11,714 nt of DNA from an uncultured Prevotella sp. (GTDB taxonomy: Bacteria; Bacteroidota; Bacteroidia; Bacteroidales; Bacteroidaceae). Below the pieces are notes generated by a model. It had not been told where the DNA came from, ran no database searches, and saw only the letters and a program-made list of their open reading frames with translations. Both the position numbers and the translations under genes were made by a program. Each line of letters begins with the position of its first letter. The first letter of the stretch is position 1. Where the stretch lies: contig CALEKA010000083.1 in NCBI GenBank assembly GCA_937898715.1, positions 1 to 11,714 of the forward strand, written 5' to 3'. Positions 5,656-11,714 of the stretch are shown one piece after another.

Positions 5656-6912
5656 TCACAACTTTTCAAATTCGTTTACATACACGAGACATTCTGGTGC
5701 AACCAATCTTTTAGATGGCATTAACATCAAAGAGAGTCCTTCAGGAATGGGGTATTTGGAAGTAATCTTATTCCCATCTACGTGTTTCTCTACATCACCT
5801 TTTCTCTCTAAAGCAACTACTAAATGATTTTGCGTACAAATAGCATCCCCATTATTATCATAGAATATATTCTCATTGTTCATATTACATGCAAATCCCA
5901 CTTGTTGCATAGTTAGCGATGAATCCATCTCAGCTTTTATAATCTTTTCCACCTCTGTTGGAAAATGTACACCAACGTATTCATTCTTTACGCATTTCCT
6001 TATCAATTCGTGCTCTGTATAGAAATGGCATTCGTGTTTCGAAAAGTCGTTCAAAGCTAATATAAAGCCATTCGTTGCTCCATATTCTTTGTCTGACATC
6101 CTTATCATTTGGCACATTACGTTCTGAAAGAGTTTTACCATGCAGTACAACTTGCCATTGATATTCGTAAGCACTAGTATATGCCTATTCACATTGCTAT
6201 AATCAATAAAGTCCTCAAGCAACATTTTATCTGCATGAACCAATCCATCGCCTTCAAAATTCACTTCATCCAAACGATCTATAGCGGCATCATGCAAAAT
6301 CTCTGAATACAGCCGTGCCATAGGATCCATGTAATATATTGGAATCTTGTCTACGGCAAATTCATAAGCAATTTTCAGAATACCAATCTTGTAATTCTTC
6401 AGATCTATTTCAACTTGCATCCTCACCCAAGGATTCATAATCTGATGTACCGTCTTGCTTGTATCAAACCTGTATGCACCAGATGTGAGTTTCATCTTCT
6501 TAAAAGCTTTCTTTTTTATATTATCTGCAAGTTTTTCATCTTTCTCATCGAGCGTTATAGTCACATTCTTTCCATCGGAAGATATTTTAGGTGCCGTTGG
6601 CAAAATATGCGTCACGAGTTTTCCGCTTTTGTCTTCTTCCAATCTCACCTTTGTACCATCTTCCATCTCGCCATCTCCAATAAGCGGGTTCGGAATTTTC
6701 TTAGTCTTACCAGCCAATCTATTATTGTGTCGTGCTCCGACAATAAACCAATGTTTCAGTAAGTAAGAGTCTACTTGATTTCCTAATTTAGAATTGCATT
6801 CCTTGCATACACTATATATGTGGTAATATCCTCCAATTGCATCAGGTATCACGTGTTCGTCAGAAAGTTCCACGCCGTCTCGATGGCATATAATACAATG
6901 TCCTTTTTCCAT
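5656..6912 (-). CDS. HNH endonuclease-domain protein inside the polysaccharide operon
   Basis: This 418-residue protein has an N-terminal zinc-type HNH domain of the HNH_5-like kind: C6-x2-C9, E19-H20-V-I-P23, G27-G28, C36-x2-C39-N40, L43-G44 and D48. The two CxxC pairs should hold a structural zinc and H20 with N40 would be active-site residues, so a metal-dependent DNA nuclease or nickase is predicted. The remaining 370 residues carry no motif I recognise, and no signal peptide or membrane segment, so it should be cytoplasmic. It has no obvious role in glycan synthesis. It starts 36 nt after the stop of a glycosyltransferase gene and ends 2 nt before the nucleotidyltransferase fragment, so it is cotranscribed with them. 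It may be a cargo or defence gene carried in the locus; this is inference. Confidence 0.8.
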   Translation of the reverse strand: MEKGHCIICHRDGVELSDEHVIPDAIGGYYHIYSVCKECNSKLGNQVDSYLLKHWFIVGARHNNRLAGKTKKIPNPLIGDGEMEDGTKVRLEEDKSGKLVTHILPTAPKISSDGKNVTITLDEKDEKLADNIKKKAFKKMKLTSGAYRFDTSKTVHQIMNPWVRMQVEIDLKNYKIGILKIAYEFAVDKIPIYYMDPMARLYSEILHDAAIDRLDEVNFEGDGLVHADKMLLEDFIDYSNVNRHILVLTNINGKLYCMVKLFQNVMCQMIRMSDKEYGATNGFILALNDFSKHECHFYTEHELIRKCVKNEYVGVHFPTEVEKIIKAEMDSSLTMQQVGFACNMNNENIFYDNNGDAICTQNHLVVALERKGDVEKHVDGNKITSKYPIPEGLSLMLMPSKRLVAPECLVYVNEFEKL

Positions 6913-6948
6913 TATTTGAGTTATTGCGTATCTAAAATTTATAATCTG

Positions 6949-8178
6949 TCAACTCTGCAAGCTCATTATTTCATCCAACTTCTTCAAACACTTGTTTTTT
7001 GTGAAATACTTATCATAATAGGCTTTTCCATTGCATCCCTTTTCTATTAAGTCCTGCTTGTTCATCTGAGAAAGCTCCACAACAAGTTTTGCTAAACAAT
7101 CAGCATCACCTGCTTTCACAGTCCAACCACATTTAGCATCTTTTACGACTTCACCGCCCTCACCATTCAAAACAGCAATAATAGGACGTTCTGCAGTCAT
7201 ATACGATGCAATCTTTGCAGGTGAATACATATTAAACAAAGCGGAGTCTGTCAACGAGACAAGCATTACATCCGCTTTTTCGAAAAACATAGGCATCGTC
7301 TCTGATGGGAACCGACCGAGAGTTATCACCGTTTTATCAAGTCCATTATTCTTCACAAACGTGCGGACCCACTCCAACTTACGCCCATCACCAACTATTA
7401 CCCACTTTATATAATTGTAGTCCTTAGTTTTCAGTGCAGCTTGCATATTACACTCCATACCATGAGCTTCTCCTACAGCACCCGCAAACATTACGATAAA
7501 ATTTTCGGAGTTTGCGATTTCATGTAATTTTTCAGGAAGAACATAGTCTGAGTTTGAAGCATTTGACGAGCAGTCACTCCATTGCGGATAATAGACTATC
7601 TTATCACGATAATCACCATATTTCAAGATGCTTTGATCAAAACTTCGTGAAGAAGTAAGTATCTTGTCAGAGTTTTTATATTCACTCTTCACAAACCAGT
7701 CAAAAAAGCCCAAAACATACTTATTGCTGATACCTCCCGCCGCAGTCAAGCTCTCTGGCCAGAGATCGAGCACCCAAGTGTAGAGTGGCACATGCCTCAA
7801 CTTCTTATAAAGCACAGCTGGACTCGACATCATTACAGGAGACAATTGCTGACAAAACACTACATCATACTTATGCCACCAAGCATGAAAGAACATCCAC
7901 ATCCACCCAACAATCAGATAACTAAAATAGTTGAGCATTAGCATAATCTTGCTGTCCTTACCACGTGGCACGATAGGCAAATGCGTCACCTTCACGCCAT
8001 TTATCACCTCATGTCGTTTCTTAAATAGCCCATAACCATCAAAGAACTTTCCTTTCGGATAATTGGGAATGCCAGTTACCACGTGTACATCATGACCTTT
8101 CTCTGCCCAATGAAAGGCTATGTCGTTGCCACGAAAGGTTTCGGGATAGAAGTATTGACAAACGTATAGTATTTTCAT
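6949..8178 (-). CDS. GT4 glycosyltransferase, WbuB-like
   Basis: This 409-residue GT-B glycosyltransferase resembles the WbuB-like branch of family GT4. The N-terminal domain opens with MKILYVCQYFYPE and a G-x-D segment (17-19), followed by GHDVHVVTGIPNYPKG (28-43), typical of this branch, and WVLDLWPES (135-143). The C-terminal Rossmann domain has FAGAVGEAHG (231-240), IVGDG (261-265) and SPAKIASYM (319-327) with E340, the region that binds the nucleotide-sugar donor. It should add one sugar to the undecaprenyl-linked unit on the cytoplasmic face of the membrane; the stretch around 80-98 is hydrophobic enough for membrane association. In WbuB-like enzymes the donor is often an N-acetylated deoxyhexosamine, but that cannot be read here. 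The 72-bp gap upstream is the widest in the operon and shows no clear promoter. Confidence 0.88.
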   Translation of the reverse strand: MKILYVCQYFYPETFRGNDIAFHWAEKGHDVHVVTGIPNYPKGKFFDGYGLFKKRHEVINGVKVTHLPIVPRGKDSKIMLMLNYFSYLIVGWMWMFFHAWWHKYDVVFCQQLSPVMMSSPAVLYKKLRHVPLYTWVLDLWPESLTAAGGISNKYVLGFFDWFVKSEYKNSDKILTSSRSFDQSILKYGDYRDKIVYYPQWSDCSSNASNSDYVLPEKLHEIANSENFIVMFAGAVGEAHGMECNMQAALKTKDYNYIKWVIVGDGRKLEWVRTFVKNNGLDKTVITLGRFPSETMPMFFEKADVMLVSLTDSALFNMYSPAKIASYMTAERPIIAVLNGEGGEVVKDAKCGWTVKAGDADCLAKLVVELSQMNKQDLIEKGCNGKAYYDKYFTKNKCLKKLDEIMSLQS

Positions 8179-8250
8179 TTTAAATCTTTATTTAGTATAG
8201 ATTTTTAAAAACGAATAATAAATATGAATGTGTTTTACAGATATAGGATT

Positions 8251-9450
8251 CTACTTAATCCCACACAGATTCTCATACAATCTTATATATGATGAATAGC
8301 ATTTATCTTTATCGAAAAATTCTTCAACTCTTTTCCGACAATCTGTGCTAGATAAAGGTTTCTTACGTAATTGAAGTATAGCCTCTGCTAGTCCGTTTAT
8401 ATCACCCTGTTCCACAACTATGCCAGTTTTTCTATCAATAGCTTCAGGAGATCCACCGGTTCTATAAGTGACAACAGGAGTTCCACATGCTAAAGCTTCA
8501 AGATTAACTGTTGGAAATGTATCTGCATACGTTGGATTAATTAATACATCAGCATTTGAATATAGTTTTACCAAATCATTCACATTTTGTGTTCGCTGAA
8601 TTCCCATAATACCTAATGGTAAATCATCTTGTTGCTTTTTTGTTACGCCAATAATGCTTATCTCACAATCGTCTGGCAACAACTTCCTTAAATTGATTAT
8701 ATCATCATATCCTTTATCTTTATTCCACACATTGGATACAGCTAATATTCTGTACATTTCTTTTTGATTATTGTCTATTAGATTCTTACTATTTCTAAAG
8801 ACTTTCAAATCAATTCCATTATGGATTACATAAATTGGTTTGTCCTTCAAAAATGACTTAGATACAAGATTTCCAATCCATTCAGAACAAGCTACAATCG
8901 TTAGGTTTTTATTATTCGTGAACAAATATTTTTTTAAAAGATAATTTTTTTTAGATCGATCAAGCATTGTCTTTGGGTATTCATGCTGTAAAGGGCATTT
9001 ATAACAAATGGATTTCCAACGTTCACAATTCCTTGAAACAAAGTGAAAACAATGTCCAGTAATGGCCCAGCAGTCATGAAAAGTCCAAACTACTTTAATA
9101 TCAGTACTATTCAAATATTCAAATAAAATTTTGTAGTTTAGATAATGATCATGTATATTATGCAAATGTATTATACTCGGATTTATTTCCTTTATTTTTT
9201 TTACGAGAAACTTTGTTGCTATACAAGAACAAAGGCCCTCATTATCTCTTATTTTTTGCACTCCATAATGACATAAAATATCCAAGAAATTTCCAACTTT
9301 TATCAAATGAGATTCTGAAGAATTGCACCAACGTCCATAAGCAATATAAGAGTTCCAGCCATGTTTCATAGCACACTGACCTATTTGTTCTGCTATTTTG
9401 CCAGTACTGCCCCAATTGGCTGTTACATTTATTTGTAATATAGTAGGCAT
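8251..9450 (-). CDS. GT4 glycosyltransferase with cysteine cluster (WcaC-like)
   Basis: This 399-residue GT-B enzyme starts with ILQINVTANWGSTGKIAE, the usual opening of a GT4 subgroup found in Bacteroidales capsule and colanic-acid-type loci. HLHNIHDHYLNY (95-106) and WTFHDCWAITGHCFHF (122-137) follow. Four cysteines at 133, 142, 149 and 152 (C-x8-C-x6-C-x2-C) look like a zinc site and are a known feature of this subgroup. The C-terminal donor domain has D310-T-F-P-T-V-N-L-E318, the D/E-x7-E motif of GT4, then ACGTPVV and GGSPE. It should add a sugar to the lipid-linked unit in the cytoplasm. The stop of the polymerase-like gene lies 13 nt upstream, consistent with cotranscription. The sequence is visibly AT-rich, as are the two genes upstream. 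Confidence 0.9.
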   Translation of the reverse strand: MPTILQINVTANWGSTGKIAEQIGQCAMKHGWNSYIAYGRWCNSSESHLIKVGNFLDILCHYGVQKIRDNEGLCSCIATKFLVKKIKEINPSIIHLHNIHDHYLNYKILFEYLNSTDIKVVWTFHDCWAITGHCFHFVSRNCERWKSICYKCPLQHEYPKTMLDRSKKNYLLKKYLFTNNKNLTIVACSEWIGNLVSKSFLKDKPIYVIHNGIDLKVFRNSKNLIDNNQKEMYRILAVSNVWNKDKGYDDIINLRKLLPDDCEISIIGVTKKQQDDLPLGIMGIQRTQNVNDLVKLYSNADVLINPTYADTFPTVNLEALACGTPVVTYRTGGSPEAIDRKTGIVVEQGDINGLAEAILQLRKKPLSSTDCRKRVEEFFDKDKCYSSYIRLYENLCGIK

Positions 9451-9463
9451 GTTTTAAATCAGA

Positions 9464-10705
9464 TTATTGGTGAATTGGAGATTTTGATAATTTATTTATC
9501 AAATAGAAAGCTAAAACTCCATATACTGCATATTTAAAAATCTGTGATGGATAATATGCAAACCATCTCGGTGTTGTAACTATTAGCAACAGAGAATAAA
9601 ACTTCCAGTATATAGATTTTGTATGAAAGAATTTATTTATAACTTTCCCTATCCAAACTGCTATTACTACTACACCTGGCATCCACCCCCAGCAATAGAA
9701 AAAAGATGAGACTAAGCCTCCACCTCCTGAATAGTATTCCGATGTCTTATACGATGATAAATTTGCTATATCTGGTAAATAACTAGAAGGTATCACAGAC
9801 GAAGCTAAAAAACAGAAAAAAGAATAAATTCGATTAGACAAGTTTAAGATACCATTTTCAATAAGATAATGAACCCTCATTGAAGCATATATCACAAATT
9901 GAGCATTACCATCTGCTTCTTTGATATCAAAACCACTGCTACTCGCTTCAGAACGGAAATAGCCCCAAAATTGAAAAAAGACATACCCGCATGCTACAGC
10001 AATCAACACCTGTTTAAAACTGAACTTATTCAAGAAATTAAGCATAAATACTGCAAGGATAAGCATTACAGAAGAAACTCGTCCTCCATATATTAAGTCT
10101 TTCAATATAAAGCATATGCATAGCAAATAGACTAAATTTCGCTGAGCGTGTGTTTTTGAATAGATAAGTGATAATGATATGAAAATTATACCATATTCAT
10201 ATAGTGAACTTCGTTCATTTGTGCCTTGTCCATAACCTCCAGCTTCAAAAATATTTTCACCAGAAACACCTAGTATAATACAAAGTATCGCTATTATAAC
10301 GGAAATTATATATCCATTAGAATTACTTATAGACATAAGACTCTTCTGTTTCCTACAACAGGGAGGAATATCAAAACGAGCAACCATAAGGAAACTTGAA
10401 AGAAACAATAGCAAGCATTGAGAAGTTACAAATACAGTACTATGTGTTTCAACAAAAGTTACATGATCTATAATATGATTGCTTGTACCAAACAAATAGC
10501 CTAAAGGAACGATGCAATAACTTATAATAAATAGCGAAAATATCAAAAAGGGAAAATTTTGATTTTTCAAAGATTTTATCATTAGCGTACAGATTACCAT
10601 TATTAAACCGATACCTGTTGCTTTCATCGAACCTATAGGAACTAAAAAAGAGAGGAAACTATAGAAAAATATAATTCTAATACAAATAGAAAGCAGTCTT
10701 CCCAT
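9464..10705 (-). CDS. Polytopic membrane protein, probable Wzy-type polysaccharide polymerase
   Basis: This 413-residue protein is almost wholly hydrophobic, with about ten to twelve predicted membrane helices. It has a larger polar segment around 250-270 and a GGGG-LVSSFFYCWGWMPG motif (327-343). A GGR near 207-209 at a helix start and the glycine-rich late loop are common in oligosaccharide repeat-unit polymerases of Bacteroidales. The context, between two glycosyltransferases with 13-nt gaps on both sides, supports Wzy, which joins undecaprenyl-linked repeat units on the periplasmic face. Sequence conservation in Wzy is low, so an O-antigen ligase-like or EpsG-like protein is possible. The hydrophobic pattern and R residues fit Wzy better than a Wzx flippase. 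No flippase is seen in the window. Confidence 0.75.
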   Translation of the reverse strand: MGRLLSICIRIIFFYSFLSFLVPIGSMKATGIGLIMVICTLMIKSLKNQNFPFLIFSLFIISYCIVPLGYLFGTSNHIIDHVTFVETHSTVFVTSQCLLLFLSSFLMVARFDIPPCCRKQKSLMSISNSNGYIISVIIAILCIILGVSGENIFEAGGYGQGTNERSSLYEYGIIFISLSLIYSKTHAQRNLVYLLCICFILKDLIYGGRVSSVMLILAVFMLNFLNKFSFKQVLIAVACGYVFFQFWGYFRSEASSSGFDIKEADGNAQFVIYASMRVHYLIENGILNLSNRIYSFFCFLASSVIPSSYLPDIANLSSYKTSEYYSGGGGLVSSFFYCWGWMPGVVVIAVWIGKVINKFFHTKSIYWKFYSLLLIVTTPRWFAYYPSQIFKYAVYGVLAFYLINKLSKSPIHQ

Positions 10706-10718
10706 AATATTAATACAA

Positions 10719-11636
10719 CTAAATTATATGCATTTTAGATAAAGATTTCACAAATAGCACAGTAAAAGGTATACTAATTTTATACAAATAGAATATAATC
10801 CATACTTTGGATGTCATAAAGTTTTTACTCTGTAACTTTATATTACAGAATAATTTTGTTACATCTTCTACGCTCATTTTGGGACTTCTAGATAAAAATA
10901 TAAAGAATTCCATAAACATCTTATCACATTGTTCTGATGCCAATTCTACTCTTTCCTTAAAAGACGAGAAGGCTTTTAAGGAAGCTATCAAATATTCATC
11001 CTTTGGATTATGAACCGCACTTAATTCATTATCTCGATAAAAATAAAGGACATTTGAGATATGTTGTACACGCCTCGAATATGTCAAGCACTCATATATA
11101 AAGATTTGGTCTTCTCCCAATCTAATGTTCTCATCGAAACGAATGCTATTTTCTTTTATAATTGAAGACTTTATCATCCCCCCCCCCACACACACCTGCA
11201 GATTTTTTGATTTCACAAAATCTGCAGGAATCATAACATTTGTTTTTTTTCCAATGTACTGCCCACTAATGAATTTTCGATTATAGCAACACTGCACAAG
11301 ATCCAGATTAGACTTTTCTGCAAATCCTACAAATATTTTCAATGCATCATTATATAAACAATCATCAGCATCCACAAACGTCACATATTCCCCTTTTACA
11401 TTATCAAGTCCCAAGTTACGGGCAGAACTTACACCTCCATTTTCTTTATGAAATACGCTGATACGAGCGTCTTTTCTGGCATATTCATCGCATATTGCTC
11501 CACAATTGTCTGGAGAACCATCGTCAATTAGGAGCAATTCCCAATCTTTGTAAGTTTGGTCAAGTATGCTGTCTATGCAACGACGAAGGTATTTTTCGGC
11601 CTTGTATACCGGCACTATAATACTTACTTTTGGCAT
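10719..11636 (-). CDS. GT2 glycosyltransferase carrying a G10 slippage tract
   Basis: This 305-residue GT-A enzyme of family GT2 shows VSIIVPVYKAEKYL (4-17), DDGS (38-41), ENGGVSSARN (65-74), the metal-binding DAD (89-91) and GED (174-176), where the catalytic base is expected. The C-terminal tail is hydrophobic (about 280-297) and may touch the membrane. It should transfer one sugar to the growing lipid-linked unit. Codons 148-153 (VCVGGG) are encoded by (GT)4 followed by ten G, and the frame is intact at this length. Loss of one G gives a stop directly after the tract; gain of one G gives a stop about ten codons later. Both products would lack the GED region. The ATG at 11636 lies 3 or 23 nt after the stop of the upstream gene, depending on its frame, so it is within the operon. 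Confidence 0.93.
   Translation of the reverse strand: MPKVSIIVPVYKAEKYLRRCIDSILDQTYKDWELLLIDDGSPDNCGAICDEYARKDARISVFHKENGGVSSARNLGLDNVKGEYVTFVDADDCLYNDALKIFVGFAEKSNLDLVQCCYNRKFISGQYIGKKTNVMIPADFVKSKNLQVCVGGGMIKSSIIKENSIRFDENIRLGEDQIFIYECLTYSRRVQHISNVLYFYRDNELSAVHNPKDEYLIASLKAFSSFKERVELASEQCDKMFMEFFIFLSRSPKMSVEDVTKLFCNIKLQSKNFMTSKVWIIFYLYKISIPFTVLFVKSLSKMHII
11178..11195. repeat. Simple sequence repeat: C10 followed by (AC)4 (G10 on the coding strand)
   Basis: Ten C at 11178-11187 are followed by ACACACAC at 11188-11195, inside the GT2 gene. On the coding strand this reads (GT)4 then G10, followed at once by ATG. It is by far the longest G/C homopolymer in the window, in an otherwise AT-rich gene. 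Such tracts gain and lose units by slipped-strand mispairing. As given, the tract keeps the GT2 frame open. Confidence 0.93.
11195..11228. repeat. Perfect 12-bp inverted repeat abutting the G10 tract
   Basis: CCTGCAGATTTT (11195-11206) and AAAATCTGCAGG (11217-11228) are perfect complements with a 10-nt loop. On the coding strand the hairpin ends exactly where the GT repeat and G10 tract begin. It lies wholly inside the GT2 coding region (about residues 137-148), so it is not a simple terminator. Confidence 0.9.
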
Positions 11637-11639
11637 ATT

Positions 11640-11714
11640 TTATTGTTCTAAAATTAATCTTATGACATTATATTTTCTATATTCTTCAATTGTTTGTCTA
11701 CCTCGGGAGCTTGA
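11640..11714 (-). CDS. 3' end of an upstream operon gene (unidentified, cut by window edge)
   Basis: Two minus-strand frames are open from the right edge. One ends in the TAA at 11642-11640, with the tail EEYRKYNVIRLILEQ, 3 nt before the GT2 start. The other ends in the TAA at 11662-11660, with the tail PEVDKQLKNIENIMS, 23 nt before it. The third frame stops early. One of the two is very likely the C terminus of the preceding polysaccharide gene, but 75 bp is too little to choose the frame or name the product. The short gap supports cotranscription. Confidence 0.45.
   Translation of the reverse strand, partial: SSSRGRQTIEEYRKYNVIRLILEQ

Noticed and set aside
6415..6766. Two overlapping plus-strand open frames of 103-115 residues
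   Set aside because: Both are antisense to the HNH gene and show no motif, start context or partner.
8179..8250. Internal promoter in the 72-bp gap between the two GT4 genes
   Set aside because: The gap is AT-rich, but no TAnnTTTG with an upstream TTTG is present on the minus strand.

Overview
The window looks like a Bacteroidales chromosome, most likely a Prevotellaceae-type organism. The evidence is a Bacteroidetes-type promoter (TAnnTTTG with an upstream TTTG box), tandem genes of the AAA-ATPase_like/PD-(D/E)XK family that is expanded in these bacteria, weak Shine-Dalgarno sequences, and a polysaccharide locus that ends with its initiating glycosyl-phosphate transferase. This placement is inference from content, not a database match. 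Every supported gene lies on the minus strand, so transcription runs from right to left.

Left part (1-3140). Two tandem paralogues of an ATPase fused to a nuclease-like domain. The left copy runs off the window; the right copy is complete and has its own promoter and a strong intrinsic terminator. The two are a mosaic: blocks of about 250-285 bp are almost identical and alternate with patches that are clearly different.

Middle (2972-3537). A 566-bp gene-free region. It holds the promoter of the complete ATPase gene, a 20-bp-stem palindrome, and an unusual array of CATTAAT motifs spaced 10-11 bp apart. The array is arranged as a forward module, an inverted module and a second forward module; the first two form a 53-bp inverted repeat.

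Right part (3538-11714). The 3' end of a surface-polysaccharide (capsule, O-antigen or exopolysaccharide) operon with short gaps. In transcription order it contains: the tail of an unidentified gene, a GT2 glycosyltransferase, a Wzy-like polymerase, a GT4 with a cysteine cluster, a WbuB-like GT4, an HNH-domain protein, a nucleotidyltransferase-fold protein split over two overlapping frames, and a WecA/MraY-type initiating transferase. The expected pathway is as follows. The initiating enzyme loads a sugar phosphate on undecaprenyl phosphate, the glycosyltransferases extend it, and the Wzy-like protein polymerises the flipped units. The flippase, sugar-nucleotide genes and operon promoter must lie beyond the right edge.

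Most noteworthy: the GT2 gene carries a G10 tract next to (GT)4, immediately after a perfect 12-bp inverted repeat. A gain or loss of one G would stop translation almost at once, so this is a strong candidate phase-variation switch for the polysaccharide.
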